A stretch of 64,000 bases of DNA from Constrictibacter sp. MBR-5 (GCF_040549485.1 NZ_JBEPTK010000010.1:1-64000), one strand, 5' to 3'. Positions 26,510-37,139 are shown, counted from the first letter of the stretch. Numbers and translations are program-made. The notes: generated by a model not told the origin, from the letters alone.

Positions 26510-27057
26510 ACGACCCGGGTGCGGCCGCCGCTCTCGGGGTCGCACCGCTATCGACCGTGCATGACCGCGCCGCTTTCGCCTGCGGCGTGGACAGCCTCGA
26601 CCGGTATTTGAAGACACAGGCCGGCCAGGACGTGCGGCGCAAGGTCAACGCGGTCTTCGTGCTGGCGGAATCGGCGAACCCGGCGCAGATACTCGGATAC
26701 TACACGCTGTGCGCGACCGCCCTCGGACAGGGGGAGGTTCCCGACGCCGCACGCAGGCACGTGCCCCGCTATCCGCTGGTCAGCGCGACGCTGATCGGCC
26801 GCCTCGCGGTATCGCGGTCGCATCAGGGCGCCGGCCTCGGCGGCGTTTTGCTGGCCGATGCGCTGCGGCGGGCCGTCGCCAGCGCCGATACGGTGGGGTC
26901 GTGCATGGTCGTGGTGGATGCGCTGGACGAAACGGCGGCGGCCTTCTATGCGGCGCACGGCTTCGTCCGTCTACCGGACTCGCCCCGACTGGTCCTGCCG
27001 ATGCGGCTCGCTGCGACGATGATCGCAGAGGCCGACCGGGACGTACCAGGACCCTGA
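26506..27057 (+). CDS. GNAT toxin (TacT-like tRNA acetyltransferase)
   Basis: 183 aa acetyltransferase partnered with the DUF1778 antitoxin. Signature FACGVDSLDRYLKTQAGQD, the acetyl-CoA loop RSHQGAGLGGVLL, and YAAHGFVRLPDSPRLVLPM match TacT/AtaT family toxins, which acetylate the amino group of charged aminoacyl-tRNA and stop translation. GTG start with 4-bp overlap. The two genes form a complete type II toxin-antitoxin module with the palindromic operator upstream. Confidence 0.92.
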   Translation: MNDPGAAAALGVAPLSTVHDRAAFACGVDSLDRYLKTQAGQDVRRKVNAVFVLAESANPAQILGYYTLCATALGQGEVPDAARRHVPRYPLVSATLIGRLAVSRSHQGAGLGGVLLADALRRAVASADTVGSCMVVVDALDETAAAFYAAHGFVRLPDSPRLVLPMRLAATMIAEADRDVPGP

Positions 27058-27079
27058 CGTTCGATCCGGATCGGCGCGC

Positions 27080-28897
27080 ATGGCAAAGCTGCACACCCAC
27101 GGTTTCGACTGGCATTTCGCCCACCCGCCGGAGGCGGTGTGGCCGGCGCTCGCCGATACCGGACGCTTCAACGAGGCCACCGGCCTGCCGAAGCACGTCA
27201 TCCGCGAGGAGACGCAGCCGGACGGATCGGTGCGCTTCTTCGCCGAGGCGCGCGTCGGTCCCCTGAGGCTCGCCTGGGAAGACATCCCGGTGGAGTGGGT
27301 GACCGGACGCTGGCTGCGCCACATGCGCGTCTTCTCGCGGGGGCCGCTGCGCAGGCTCTGCGCCTCGCTCCGGCTGCGGCCCGACGGGCGGGGCGGCACG
27401 GATGTGCGCTACAGCCTCGAAGCCGAAGCGGCCAATCCCCTGGGCGAGATCCTGCTGCGGACGCGCTTCTTCCCGAGCGCCGAGCGGACCTTCACCGCGG
27501 CGGTCTCCACCGTCGACGAATGGGTCGCAGGCCAGCGGGAGCAGCCTTTCGACACCAAGGCGCCGCCGCTGCCGGCGGCCACCCGGGGACGCCTGACCGA
27601 GATGGTCGGGCGCATCGAGGCCAGCGGCAACGGCCATGGCCTGGCCGCGCGCCTCGCCGACTGGATCGCCACCGGTGCGGAGGTCGACCTGCTGCGCATC
27701 CGGCCGCTGATCCTGGCGCGCCTCTGGGAAGCGCCGCCGCGCCATGTCGTGGAACTGTGCCTCCAGGCGGTGCGCGAGGGCATGCTGGCGCTGCGCTGGG
27801 ACCTGCTCTGCCCGCGCTGCCGCGGCGCCAAGGGCAGCACCGCCGAACTCGACCGGCTGCCGTCCGGCGCCCATTGCGACACCTGCAACATCGGCTACGA
27901 CCGGGACTTCAGCCGCAACGTCGAACTGACCTTCCACCCCTCCGCGGCCATCCGAACGGTTCCGGAAGGCGAGTTCTGCCTGTTCGGCCCGATGTCGACG
28001 CCGCACGTGGTCGTCCAGGCCGCCGTGGAGCCCGGCGAGACGCGCACCCTGGACGCGGATCTGCCCGCCGGCACCTACCGCCTGCGCACCGTCGAGCCGG
28101 GTGGCGAGACCGATGTGGACGTCGGCAGCGACGGCGGCTTCCCCGAGGTCGGCATCGACGCGGACGCCGTCGCCGCGGGCGCGCCGGCGCCCCCGGGCAC
28201 GCTCCGCATCGTCAACCGCGACCGGCGCCGCCGCATCGTCGCGATCGAGTCCCGCGAATGGGTCCGCGAGGCGCTGACCGCGCATCGCGCCACCACCTTC
28301 CAGGCCTTCCGCGACCTCTTCTCCGACCAGGTGCTGCGCCCCGGCGACGAGGTGGGCATCGCCCACGTCACCCTGATGTTCACCGACCTGCGCGGCTCGA
28401 CCGCCCTCTACCAGCGCATCGGCGACGCCGCCGCCTATCGCCTCGTGCGCGAGCATTTCGCCTTCCTGGCCTCGACCGTGCGGCGCAACGACGGGGCCAT
28501 CGTGAAGACCATCGGCGACGCGATCATGGCCGCCTTCCCCAATCCCGCCGACGGCCTGCGCGCCGCCCAGGCGGTGCAGGCGGGCGTCGCCGCCTTCAAC
28601 GCGCGCAGCGGCGGCGCCCCCGTCGTCATCAAGCTCGGCCTGCACGCCGGGCCCTGCATCGCCGTGACCATGAACGACCGCCTCGACTATTTCGGCTCGG
28701 CGGTGAACATGGCGGCCCGCATGCAGCACGCCAGCGAGGGCGGCGACATCGTCCTGTCCGAGGCGATCGTGGGGGACTCCGGCGTGTCGGCGATGCTGCC
28801 GCGCGACTCCCTGCGCGAGGAGCGGCGGACGCTGAAGGGTTTCGCCGAGCCGGTCCCCTTCTTCCGCCTCGTCCCGCCTGCGACCGAGGCGGCCTAA
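27080..28897 (+). CDS. DUF5939 / class III adenylate-guanylate cyclase
   Basis: 605 aa. Residues about 1-150 resemble a START/SRPBCC-like fold (FAHPPEAVWPALADTGRFNEATG). The middle (about 190-400) is the DUF5939 region and contains a CPRC...CDTC zinc-ribbon (about 252-274). The C-terminal class III catalytic domain (about 430-605) has LMFTDLRGSTALYQRIGD (metal Asp), TIGDAIMAAFPNP (second Asp), and DYFGSAVNMAARMQ (Asn/Arg transition-state residues). A functional cyclic-nucleotide synthase, soluble, probably sensing a hydrophobic ligand or redox/zinc state (inference). Followed closely by a HAD phosphatase gene. Confidence 0.9.
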   Translation: MAKLHTHGFDWHFAHPPEAVWPALADTGRFNEATGLPKHVIREETQPDGSVRFFAEARVGPLRLAWEDIPVEWVTGRWLRHMRVFSRGPLRRLCASLRLRPDGRGGTDVRYSLEAEAANPLGEILLRTRFFPSAERTFTAAVSTVDEWVAGQREQPFDTKAPPLPAATRGRLTEMVGRIEASGNGHGLAARLADWIATGAEVDLLRIRPLILARLWEAPPRHVVELCLQAVREGMLALRWDLLCPRCRGAKGSTAELDRLPSGAHCDTCNIGYDRDFSRNVELTFHPSAAIRTVPEGEFCLFGPMSTPHVVVQAAVEPGETRTLDADLPAGTYRLRTVEPGGETDVDVGSDGGFPEVGIDADAVAAGAPAPPGTLRIVNRDRRRRIVAIESREWVREALTAHRATTFQAFRDLFSDQVLRPGDEVGIAHVTLMFTDLRGSTALYQRIGDAAAYRLVREHFAFLASTVRRNDGAIVKTIGDAIMAAFPNPADGLRAAQAVQAGVAAFNARSGGAPVVIKLGLHAGPCIAVTMNDRLDYFGSAVNMAARMQHASEGGDIVLSEAIVGDSGVSAMLPRDSLREERRTLKGFAEPVPFFRLVPPATEAA

Positions 28898-28901
28898 GAC
28901 G

Positions 28902-29513
28902 ATGGCCCTGCACCTACGCCCGGACGGCAACTGGTTCCAGCCCGTCGACCCGCTGCCCGGCCCGGCGCCCCGGCCGACGCTCTTCGTCGACCGCGACGGC
29001 ACGGTGATCGAGCAGGTCCATTTCCTCGACGATCCCGGCCGGGTGCGCCTCATCCCCGGCGCCGCCGCGACGCTCGCGGCGATGCGCGCCGCCGGCTGGC
29101 GCGTGGTGATGGTGACGAACCAGTCCGGCATCGGCCGCGGGCGGTTCGGCTGGGACGCGTTCGCCGCCGTCCAGGACGAGATGCTCCGGCAGTTGGCCGC
29201 CGCCGGCGCCGGGCTCGACCTCGTCGCCGCCTGCCCGTTCCACGCGCCTCATCCCTGGCGCAAGCCCGCGCCCGGCATGATCCTGGCCGCCGCCGAGGCC
29301 CTGCCGATCGACCTCGCCCGCTCCCGGATCGTCGGCGACAAGGCCGGTGATCTCGAAGCGGGCCGCGCCGCCGGCCTCCCCGCCGGCGCCCTGGTCGCCA
29401 CCGGCTACGGCGGTCGCGAGGCCGACGCGGCCCGCGCCCTCGCGACCACCGGCTTCGGCGTGCACGTCTGGGACGCCCTCGCCGCCGCCCCCGCGCACCT
29501 GCTCGGCGGATAG
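28902..29513 (+). CDS. HAD-IIIA phosphatase (GmhB/histidinol-phosphatase type)
   Basis: 203 aa. Motif I is FVDRDGTVIEQ (nucleophile and general-acid Asp), motif II VVMVTNQSGIGRGRF, motif III Lys in WRKPAPGMIL, motif IV GDKAGDLEAG. CPFHAPHPWRKP keeps a Cys/His loop related to the zinc loop of GmhB but with only one Cys, so zinc binding is doubtful. Expected reaction: removal of a phosphate from heptose bisphosphate or histidinol phosphate; which one cannot be decided. Four bp after the cyclase gene. Confidence 0.85.
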   Translation: MALHLRPDGNWFQPVDPLPGPAPRPTLFVDRDGTVIEQVHFLDDPGRVRLIPGAAATLAAMRAAGWRVVMVTNQSGIGRGRFGWDAFAAVQDEMLRQLAAAGAGLDLVAACPFHAPHPWRKPAPGMILAAAEALPIDLARSRIVGDKAGDLEAGRAAGLPAGALVATGYGGREADAARALATTGFGVHVWDALAAAPAHLLGG

Positions 29514-29588
29514 CGCGCTTGCTCCAGTCGCGCCGCGCATGATCCTAATGAAGACTTCGGCCCAGGCGGAACGACGAGGACCTTGTTG

Positions 29589-31862
29589 ATGGCGAACGAT
29601 CTGCGCGATGCGGCGCTGACCTATCACCGTAGCCCGCGGCCGGGGAAGATCGAGGTCGTGCCGACCAAGCCGCTCGGCAACCAGCGCGACCTGTCGCTGG
29701 CCTACTCGCCCGGCGTCGCCGCCGCCTGCGAGGCGATCGTCGCCGACCCGCACCAGGCGGCCGAGCTGACCGCGCGCGGCAACCTCGTCGCCGTCGTGAC
29801 CAACGGCACCGCCGTCCTCGGCCTCGGCGCCATCGGGCCGCTGGCGTCCAAGCCGGTGATGGAGGGCAAGGGCGTGCTCTTCAAGAAGTTCGCCGGCATA
29901 GACGTCTTCGACATCGAGATCGCCGAGAACGACCCGGCCAAGCTGATCGACATCATCGCCGCGCTGGAGCCGACCTTCGGCGCGATCAACCTGGAGGACA
30001 TCAAGGCCCCCGAATGCTTCGAGGTCGAGGCCGCCCTGCGCGAGCGCATGAACATCCCGGTCTTCCACGACGACCAGCACGGCACGGCGATCATCGTGGC
30101 GGCCGCCGTCTACAACGGCCTGCGCCTGGTGGGCAAGGAGATGGACGCGGTCAAGGTGGTGACGTCCGGCGCCGGTGCCGCGGCCATCGCCTGCGTCGAC
30201 CTGCTGGTGGCCCTCGGCGTGCGGCGCGAAAACGTCTGGATGACCGACATCGCCGGCGTCGTCCACGAGGGCCGCAACGAGCTGATGGACCGCTGGAAGT
30301 CCGCCTACGCCCAGGCGACCGAGGCCCGCACCCTGGCCGAGGTGATCGAGGGCGCCGACGTCTTCCTCGGCCTGTCCGCGCCGGGCGTGCTGAAGCCGGA
30401 GATGGTGCGCGCCATGGGCCCCAGCCCGCTCGTCCTGGCGCTCGCCAACCCGACGCCGGAGATCATGCCGGAGGACGCCAAGGCCGTCCGCCCCGACGCG
30501 ATCATCGCCACGGGCCGCTCGGACTATCCGAACCAGGTCAACAACGTCCTCTGCTTTCCCTTCATCTTCCGCGGCGCCCTCGACGTCGGTGCGACGACGA
30601 TCAACGAGGAGATGAAGCTGGCCGCCGTGAAGGCCATTGCCGACCTCGCCATGGCCGAGCCGTCCGAGGTGGTGGCCCAGGCCTATGGCGGCGACGACGA
30701 GGGCTTCGGCCCGGAGCGCATCATCCCGCGCCCCTTCGACCCGCGCCTGATCCTGAAGATCGCGCCCGCGGTCGCCCAGGCGGCGATGGACAGCGGCGTC
30801 GCCACGCGTCCGATCGCCGACTTCCGCGCCTACGAGCAGCAGCTGGGCGCCTTCGTCTTCCGCTCGGGCCTGGTGATGAAGCCGGTGTTCGAGCGCGCCC
30901 GCGCCGAGCCGAAGCGCGTCATCTATGCCGAGGGCGAGGACGAGCGCGTGCTGCGCGCCGTCCAGGCCGCCCTCGACGAGGGCGTCGCCCTGCCCATCGT
31001 CATCGGGCGCCCCGGCGTCGTCGACACGCGGCTGAAGCGGCTCGGCCTGCGCATCCGGCCCGATGCCGACTTCGAGCTGATCAACCCGGAGAGCGACCAG
31101 CGCTACCGCGACTACTGGCAGGAATATCACCGCCTGACCGAGCGGCGCGGCGTCTCGCCCGACCTCGCCCGCACGATCATCCGCACCAACGCCACGGCCA
31201 TCGCCGCCATCGCCGTGCGCCGCGGCGACGCCGACGCGATGATCTGCGGCGCCACCGGCAGCTACCGCCAGCACCTGTCCGTCGTCGAGGCGGTCATCGG
31301 CCGGGCGCCGGGCGTCCGCCGCCTGTCGACCATCAGCCTGCTGATCCTGCAGTCCGGCAGCTATTTCCTCTGCGACCCCTACGTGAACGACGACCCGTCC
31401 GCCGACGACGTGGTCGAGATGACGAAGATGGCCGCCGCCGAGGTGCGCCGCTTCGGCATCGAGCCCAAGGTGGCGCTGCTCTCCCACTCCAGCTTCGGCA
31501 GCACCGACGCGCCCTCCGCCGTGAAGATGCGCGCGGCCCTCGCCCGCCTGCACGAGGAGGCGCCCGACATCGAGGTCGAGGGCGAGATGCACGGCGACGC
31601 CGCGCTCGACGCCGCCATCCGCGCCCGCATCTTCCCGAACGCCCGCCTCACCGGCCCGGCCAACCTGCTGGTCATGCCGACCCTCGACGCCGCCAACATC
31701 GCCTTCAACCTGGTCAAGGTGCTGGGCGAGGGCCTGCATGTCGGCCCGATCCTGATGGGCACCGCCGCCCCGGCACACATCCTCACCCCCTCGGTCACCG
31801 CCCGCGGCATCCTCAACATGACCGCCGTCGCCGTCGTCGAGACCCAGGACCGCGGCGACTAG
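29589..31862 (+). CDS. maeB: NADP-dependent malic enzyme with phosphotransacetylase-like domain
   Basis: 757 aa, the MaeB architecture. Residues about 1-430 are the malic enzyme ([14 protein letters not shown], the catalytic-Lys region [50 protein letters not shown](P)-binding [15 protein letters not shown]). Residues about 440-757 are a phosphate acetyl/butyryl-transferase-like regulatory domain. It decarboxylates malate to pyruvate making NADPH. ATG 29589 follows GAGGA by 8 bp; TTG 29583 is less likely. Confidence 0.95.
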   Translation: MANDLRDAALTYHRSPRPGKIEVVPTKPLGNQRDLSLAYSPGVAAACEAIVADPHQAAELTARGNLVAVVTNGTAVLGLGAIGPLASKPVMEGKGVLFKKFAGIDVFDIEIAENDPAKLIDIIAALEPTFGAINLEDIKAPECFEVEAALRERMNIPVFHDDQHGTAIIVAAAVYNGLRLVGKEMDAVKVVTSGAGAAAIACVDLLVALGVRRENVWMTDIAGVVHEGRNELMDRWKSAYAQATEARTLAEVIEGADVFLGLSAPGVLKPEMVRAMGPSPLVLALANPTPEIMPEDAKAVRPDAIIATGRSDYPNQVNNVLCFPFIFRGALDVGATTINEEMKLAAVKAIADLAMAEPSEVVAQAYGGDDEGFGPERIIPRPFDPRLILKIAPAVAQAAMDSGVATRPIADFRAYEQQLGAFVFRSGLVMKPVFERARAEPKRVIYAEGEDERVLRAVQAALDEGVALPIVIGRPGVVDTRLKRLGLRIRPDADFELINPESDQRYRDYWQEYHRLTERRGVSPDLARTIIRTNATAIAAIAVRRGDADAMICGATGSYRQHLSVVEAVIGRAPGVRRLSTISLLILQSGSYFLCDPYVNDDPSADDVVEMTKMAAAEVRRFGIEPKVALLSHSSFGSTDAPSAVKMRAALARLHEEAPDIEVEGEMHGDAALDAAIRARIFPNARLTGPANLLVMPTLDAANIAFNLVKVLGEGLHVGPILMGTAAPAHILTPSVTARGILNMTAVAVVETQDRGD

Positions 31863-31935
31863 GAGCACCGCCCCGCCTTTCATTTCCCGGCCCAACTTTG
31901 CTATGTCATCCCCACGCAAAGCTCAGGATGGTCCG

Positions 31936-33831
31936 ATGCCCCGCTATCGCTCCCGCACCACGACCCACGGCCGCAACATGGCCGGCGCCCGCGGCCTCTG
32001 GCGCGCCACCGGCATGCGCGACGAGGATTTCGGCAAGCCGATCATCGCCATCGCCAACTCCTTCACCCAGTTCGTGCCCGGCCACGTCCACCTGAAGGAT
32101 CTGGGCCAGCTGGTCGCGCGCGAGATCGAGGCGCATGGCGGCGTGGCGAAGGAGTTCAATACGATCGCCGTCGACGACGGCATCGCCATGGGCCATGACG
32201 GCATGCTCTACAGCCTGCCGTCGCGCGAGCTCATCGCCGACTGCATCGAATACATGGTGAACGCCCACTGCGCCGACGCGCTGGTGTGCATCTCCAACTG
32301 CGACAAGATCACCCCCGGCATGCTGATGGCGGCGCTGCGCCTCAACATCCCGACGGTGTTCGTCTCCGGCGGCCCGATGGAGGCCGGCAAGGTCCTGCTG
32401 AAGACCGGCGAGCGCAAGGTCGACCTGATCGACGCGATGATCGCCGCCGCCGACAGCAGCGTCGACGAGGCCGACCTGAAGACCATCGAGCGTTCGGCCT
32501 GCCCGACCTGCGGCTCCTGCTCCGGCATGTTCACCGCCAACTCGATGAACTGCCTGACCGAGGCGCTCGGCCTGTCGCTGCCCGGCAACGGCTCGGTGCT
32601 GGCCACCCACGCCGACCGCGAGCGCCTGTTCCTGGAGGCCGGCCGCACCGTCGTCGACATCGCCAAGCGCTGGTACGAGGGCGACGACGCCTCGGTCCTG
32701 CCCCGCTCGATCGCCAGCTTCGAGGCGTTCGAGAACGCGATGACCGTCGACATCGCCATGGGCGGGTCGACCAACACCGTTCTGCACCTGCTCGCCGCCG
32801 CACACGAGGCGCAGGTGGGCTTCACCATGGCCGACATCGACCGCCTGTCGCGCCGCGTGCCCTGCCTGTGCAAGGTCGCCCCCACCGTGCCGAACGTCCA
32901 CATGGAGGACGTGCACCGCGCCGGCGGCATCATGGCGATCCTGGGCGAGCTCGACCGCGCCGGGCTGATCCACACCGACCTGCCGACGATCCACAGCCCG
33001 ACGATCGCCGCCGCCCTCGACAAATGGGACATCGCCCGCAACCCGTCCGAGGAGGTGCAGACCTTCTACCGCGCGGCCCCCGGCGGCGTGCCGACCCAGA
33101 CCGCGTTCAGCCAGAGCCGCCGCTACGTCAGCCTCGACCTCGACCGCGAGGCGGGTGTCGTGCGCGACCTCGCCCACGCCTACAGCAGGGACGGCGGTCT
33201 CGCCGTGCTCTACGGCAACATCGCCGCCGACGGCTGCATCGTGAAGACGGCCGGCGTCGACGCCAGCATCCTCACCTTCTCCGGCCCGGCCCGCGTCTAC
33301 GAGAGCCAGGACGCCGCCGTCGCCGGCATCCTGGGCGGCGAGGTGAAGGCCGGCGACGTCGTCCTGGTGCGCTACGAGGGCCCGAAGGGCGGCCCCGGCA
33401 TGCAGGAGATGCTTTATCCGACCAGCTATCTGAAATCGAAGGGCCTGGGCAAGGTCTGCGCCCTGGTCACCGACGGCCGCTTCTCCGGCGGCTCCTCGGG
33501 CCTGTCGATCGGCCACCTGTCGCCCGAGGCGGCCGAGGGCGGCCCGGTCGGCCTGGTCGAGACCGGCGACGTGATCGAGATCGACATCCCGTCGCGCACC
33601 ATCCACCTCGCCGTCTCCGACGCCGAGCTCGACCGCCGCCGCGACGAAATGGAGGCCCGCGGCGACGCCGCCTGGCAGCCCGCCCCCCGCAACCGCCGCG
33701 TCACCCCCGCCCTCCAGGCCTACGGCGCCCTCACCACCAGCGCGGCGCGCGGCGCCGTGCGGGACGTCGGCCAGCTGAAGCGCACCCGCACGCCGGCGCG
33801 GCGGGCGTCGGTGTCCGAACCGGCGGAGTAA
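31936..33831 (+). CDS. ilvD: Dihydroxy-acid dehydratase
   Basis: 631 aa. Branched-chain amino acid synthesis, dehydrating 2,3-dihydroxy-isovalerate. Conserved iron-sulfur ligands are in [11 protein letters not shown] and [18 protein letters not shown], and [30 protein letters not shown] are diagnostic. ATG 31936 begins the standard [26 protein letters not shown]; ATG 31903 has no support from homology. A large hairpin repeat follows the stop. Confidence 0.96.
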   Translation: MPRYRSRTTTHGRNMAGARGLWRATGMRDEDFGKPIIAIANSFTQFVPGHVHLKDLGQLVAREIEAHGGVAKEFNTIAVDDGIAMGHDGMLYSLPSRELIADCIEYMVNAHCADALVCISNCDKITPGMLMAALRLNIPTVFVSGGPMEAGKVLLKTGERKVDLIDAMIAAADSSVDEADLKTIERSACPTCGSCSGMFTANSMNCLTEALGLSLPGNGSVLATHADRERLFLEAGRTVVDIAKRWYEGDDASVLPRSIASFEAFENAMTVDIAMGGSTNTVLHLLAAAHEAQVGFTMADIDRLSRRVPCLCKVAPTVPNVHMEDVHRAGGIMAILGELDRAGLIHTDLPTIHSPTIAAALDKWDIARNPSEEVQTFYRAAPGGVPTQTAFSQSRRYVSLDLDREAGVVRDLAHAYSRDGGLAVLYGNIAADGCIVKTAGVDASILTFSGPARVYESQDAAVAGILGGEVKAGDVVLVRYEGPKGGPGMQEMLYPTSYLKSKGLGKVCALVTDGRFSGGSSGLSIGHLSPEAAEGGPVGLVETGDVIEIDIPSRTIHLAVSDAELDRRRDEMEARGDAAWQPAPRNRRVTPALQAYGALTTSAARGAVRDVGQLKRTRTPARRASVSEPAE

Positions 33832-33850
33832 CGCCGTGGCGCGCGCGGCC

Positions 33851-33958
33851 CTTCGAGACGCAGCCTGCGCGTGCTCCTCAGGGCGAGGGCCTGTGCGGGT
33901 AAATGAGTTACCCCTCGTGCTGAGGAGGGCCGCCCCCACGGGGCGGCCCGTCTCGAAG
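33851..33958. repeat. Imperfect long inverted repeat downstream of ilvD
   Basis: Outer arms CTTCGAGACG (33851-33860) and CGTCTCGAAG (33949-33958) are perfect complements. Inner arms GCTCCTCAGGGCGAGGG (about 33873-33889) and CCCTCGTGCTGAGGAGG (about 33912-33928) pair with a few mismatches. The whole 108 bp can fold into one long stem. TTCGAGAC / GCTCCTCAG palindromic elements of this type are dispersed in many alphaproteobacterial genomes. It may end ilvD transcription. Confidence 0.65.
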
Positions 33959-33981
33959 CACCCCCACGCACCGACCCACCG

Positions 33982-34436
33982 CTAAACCAGACATTCCGCA
34001 TAGTCCCGAAACGTCTCCAGCGCCCCGAACCGCGCCCGCGGCCGCCAGAACCCGCCCTCCATGCGGACGGTCGGCAGGCGCCCCGGCGCCACGCGCGCGG
34101 CGAATCGATAAAGATCCCCGCACGTCTGTCGAGATAGGGCGCCAGCGCCGACGACGGCCGGATCCGCACCACGTCGGATCCGTCCGCGGCGAGCGCCGCG
34201 CGGATCCCGTCGAACGCCCCTGCGGCCGTGCAGCGCGCGCCGAACCCGCCGCGCGGCTCCAGTATAGGCACCCGCGCGCCCGCGCCGCCAGGAACCGCCC
34301 GACGTCGCCCAGATATCGCCGCCGCTCCGGTTCCAGGACCCAGAACCACGCCGTATCGCTCACCCGGACACCGAACGTCTGGTTCAGCGCCCTCCCCAGC
34401 CGGCGCCAGCGCAGCAGGTCGCAGGCGCACCGCCAC
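33982..34436 (-). pseudogene. Frameshifted remnant of an uncharacterised protein
   Basis: Three different minus-strand frames read successively as one protein-like sequence. Upstream part: LLRWRRLGRALNQTFGVRV then SDTAWFWVLEPERRRYLGDVG (to about 34270). Middle: PILEPRGGFGARCTAAGAFDG...SALAPYLDRRAGIF (about 34270-34110). End: LYRFAARVAPGRLPTVRMEG, then RPRARFGALETFRDYAECLV and stop at 33982. Frame switches near 34270 and 34110 and the lack of a start show decay. The parts before, between and after (33832-34503) hold only the inverted repeat and AT-richer DNA. The family is not one I can name. Confidence 0.6.
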
Positions 34437-34503
34437 GATTGAAGACAGTGAAGACGTAAAGTCTATTCAAATATCAGCGGAATACACACATCACCCACAG
34501 GCC

Positions 34504-37035
34504 TCAGCGAGGATCAGCTATCATTAGGTCGAAATCATCTATATTGTAATTTTTTAACTGGATAGACAATATTTTAAACTCCTCGTCCAAGTCTGACCGA
34601 AGCGACTCCAGGGGGGACATTTGTTCCAACATGGCAAGCAATACATTATACCTGAGCGCCTTGTGAACAGGCTGATCCTTGTCTCGCAATTTCCCCCATG
34701 TCGCCAACGCATCTCCATAATTACCAGCGGCCGTCTCCCATTTACACCGCAGCCCTACTCGGATATCATGATGCGTTTTTGAAAATGAATTGTCGAGCAC
34801 ATCAATATTTCTCAGCGCTTCTTCAAGTCGCTTAGTCGCTATCTGTGCCTTTATCAGATTTGCCAACATTGCAACCGTGGGCTGATTAGATGCCGCGATG
34901 GCCCCCTCAGCCGCGGCATAGGACGCCTCGAAATTTCCGAAAGCGTATTCCACGGTGGAAAGCCTGTGCAGGTAAAATTCCCGGCGATCCACTGCCTCAA
35001 GGGTCGCCAACCTGCTGCGCGCAGTCTCTTCATCTTTCTGCCTAACCGCAATCTGCACTTGCAGGTCTACCACATATCTATTATCTCGATCTCTTTCTTG
35101 GGCTTGATCTATGTGCTCACGCGCCTTGGGCAAGTCCCCAACCTCAAGAAAGCACAATGCAAGCTCACGATGCACAGCCGCCCCCTTACGACCGCGCTTT
35201 ACTGCTTCCCCGTAGGCTTTGATCGCCTCTTGATAGCGACCTCGTTTCCTATTTAGGAACCCAGTTAAGAAATATGATTCTTTTAAATCGCCCCTACCAC
35301 GTAGCTGCTGGATCTGCGCCTCGGCTACGTCATATTCTTCATTTTGCACCAGCGCCCGGATTAGATAACTTCGCGCCTCTATATTATTAGGCCGCTGCTC
35401 TACTGACATTAACCCAAATTTTATGGAATTATCATAATCTCTCGCGTGATAAAATTCCATTGCCACTTGAATATTATCGCTGACTAAATGAACAGCGTCG
35501 GTTCCCTCTGAATTTTTGCCGCTCAGGGACAGCGCCCGGTACAAACTACGAGACAACGCAAGTTTTTTCGCCTCCTCCTCTAGATCGTCTAGCGTATCTC
35601 GAATTGCATTTGCGACAGCAAGGTGATCTATACTGAATAGGCTCGTCATTCTATTGACTGCATCTATGAGCGGCTCAGCGATGCAGTAAAACCCATCCTC
35701 ATCGGGATAAACAAACGCACAATCTAATAAATAAGACATTGCATTATCTAGGTCGATCGGCTCTAAATCAAAGACGCTACCGAGAGTTCGTAGAGGCAAC
35801 GGACTATAGCTCGCCAGTGTCGACAGAATGCTCCTCCTGACGGGACTCAGCTCTGCGTCGTCCGAAAGAATTCGCAAAAAATAGGATGCACTAAATTCGA
35901 CGAGCGCAACCTTAGTGTTTAACACAAGATCAGCGCCACGTCGGTAAATTAATTCCATCGCGTACTGCACAGCAGGCGGATACCCGCGCATAAATGTCGC
36001 TAGTTCGGCCACCTGATCCGGGCGCAGCTGAACATTACGGCGACTCGCGACCAAAGTGATTAGCCGCTTTATATCATCCAATGACAACGGGTTTACGCGA
36101 ACGCACGGCAAGTGCGATAAAGCGTCCGTGGGCGCAAAGGCCGGCCGCCTGTTTGTGACAAAACAACAATACACATCAGGCGCCGCACCAAATTTATTAA
36201 TTATCGACTGTATTGACTTTTCTATAAAACCGTCGTTATCCAACAAACCGCCGTCGTCTACGATTATGGTCATGTCGCCATTTTGGGTTATCAACTGTAA
36301 ATATCTAACAATCCGACTTTCTAATTCAGATATTTCTTCATTTGTTATCAGGGATACCATCCGACGCAACTCATCGGCGTTACTATATTGCTCAATGTAC
36401 TCCGCAAGCTTAACTGCGAGTTCTGCCGCGGAGTCCCCCTCTTCTAGTCTCACCGGCGTTATCTTCGGAAGACTTAAAGTGTCGGAGGCAATCCGGCTTG
36501 CAAGCGTCTTGCGACCAATCCCGCTTAGTCCGTACAGCAGGAAGGCACGGGCAGGCAGACTCCCGTCTATAGGCACAATGGCTCGCTGCGCTTCATTTAG
36601 CTCCGCCGATCGGCCAACAAATATAGGCTGCTGATGCAGTCTTATCTGGTCGTTAATATGAAAACGTATCTCATTAGCGATCGCTTTCGGCGAATTGAGT
36701 TGCTTCACCCGCCCTCGCTGCAGCCATTCAGGCAGATCCGAATATCTAACAACATTATCTATAATGAATACTATCGAACGCTTAATTTTTCCGTCGACCC
36801 TTAACAACTCCGCTTCGTCCAGCTCAAATTTCACCCACATTGAGTCGAGCGAGGACTTGCTCGCAAATAACACCAGTGTATCACTTCTCGACAAGCCGTC
36901 ACGAATCGACGCCCTGAAATCTTCCCCGGTCTGAAATGCGTACGTATCATAGAGGCAATATTGGCGCCCGAGTTCTTTGGCGACAGGCTCGACCAGCCCT
37001 TTATCGCGGGCGGAATGGGACAGGAATGCGCGCAT
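34504..37035 (-). CDS. TIR - STAND NTPase - TPR protein, candidate anti-phage defence
   Basis: 843 aa from ATG 37035 (an upstream ATG at 37113 would add 26 residues without homology). Residues 1-130: TIR domain beginning MRAFLSHSARDKGLVEPVAK, with W67 and E71 in SMWVKFELDEAE, the position of the NADase catalytic Glu. Residues about 135-400: NB-ARC-like STAND ATPase with Walker A GLSGIGRKT (169-177), Walker B TIIVDDGG (256-263), sensor VTNRRP (293-298) and GYPPAV (351-356). About 400-540: winged-helix-like region. About 550-830: TPR repeats (for example YHARDYDNSIKFGLMSVEQ). Base composition is far more AT-rich than the flanks. By analogy with known bacterial TIR-STAND proteins, the TPRs would sense a phage product and the TIR would deplete NAD. 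No partner gene is present. Confidence 0.88.
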   Translation of the reverse strand: MRAFLSHSARDKGLVEPVAKELGRQYCLYDTYAFQTGEDFRASIRDGLSRSDTLVLFASKSSLDSMWVKFELDEAELLRVDGKIKRSIVFIIDNVVRYSDLPEWLQRGRVKQLNSPKAIANEIRFHINDQIRLHQQPIFVGRSAELNEAQRAIVPIDGSLPARAFLLYGLSGIGRKTLASRIASDTLSLPKITPVRLEEGDSAAELAVKLAEYIEQYSNADELRRMVSLITNEEISELESRIVRYLQLITQNGDMTIIVDDGGLLDNDGFIEKSIQSIINKFGAAPDVYCCFVTNRRPAFAPTDALSHLPCVRVNPLSLDDIKRLITLVASRRNVQLRPDQVAELATFMRGYPPAVQYAMELIYRRGADLVLNTKVALVEFSASYFLRILSDDAELSPVRRSILSTLASYSPLPLRTLGSVFDLEPIDLDNAMSYLLDCAFVYPDEDGFYCIAEPLIDAVNRMTSLFSIDHLAVANAIRDTLDDLEEEAKKLALSRSLYRALSLSGKNSEGTDAVHLVSDNIQVAMEFYHARDYDNSIKFGLMSVEQRPNNIEARSYLIRALVQNEEYDVAEAQIQQLRGRGDLKESYFLTGFLNRKRGRYQEAIKAYGEAVKRGRKGAAVHRELALCFLEVGDLPKAREHIDQAQERDRDNRYVVDLQVQIAVRQKDEETARSRLATLEAVDRREFYLHRLSTVEYAFGNFEASYAAAEGAIAASNQPTVAMLANLIKAQIATKRLEEALRNIDVLDNSFSKTHHDIRVGLRCKWETAAGNYGDALATWGKLRDKDQPVHKALRYNVLLAMLEQMSPLESLRSDLDEEFKILSIQLKNYNIDDFDLMIADPR

Positions 37036-37139
37036 CAGAGGCCCCACAGGCTCGGAGCAATACAACCTCGATTGGAGCCCAGAATTCCGGGCGAATGCAA
37101 GGCCGATTTGCATCGCGACGAGGCAATTAGATGGAATTG

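Noticed and set aside
26219-27057. New defence system
   Set aside because: It is a typical DUF1778-GNAT type II toxin-antitoxin pair.
28914-31919. 1001-aa open frame antisense to the HAD phosphatase and malic enzyme genes
   Set aside because: Composition is Gly/Ala/Arg/His-rich with no domain; it is the shadow of high-GC third-position bias opposite maeB.
31906-33939. 677-aa minus-strand frame opposite ilvD
   Set aside because: Antisense shadow; low-complexity Gly/Ala/Val and no homology features.
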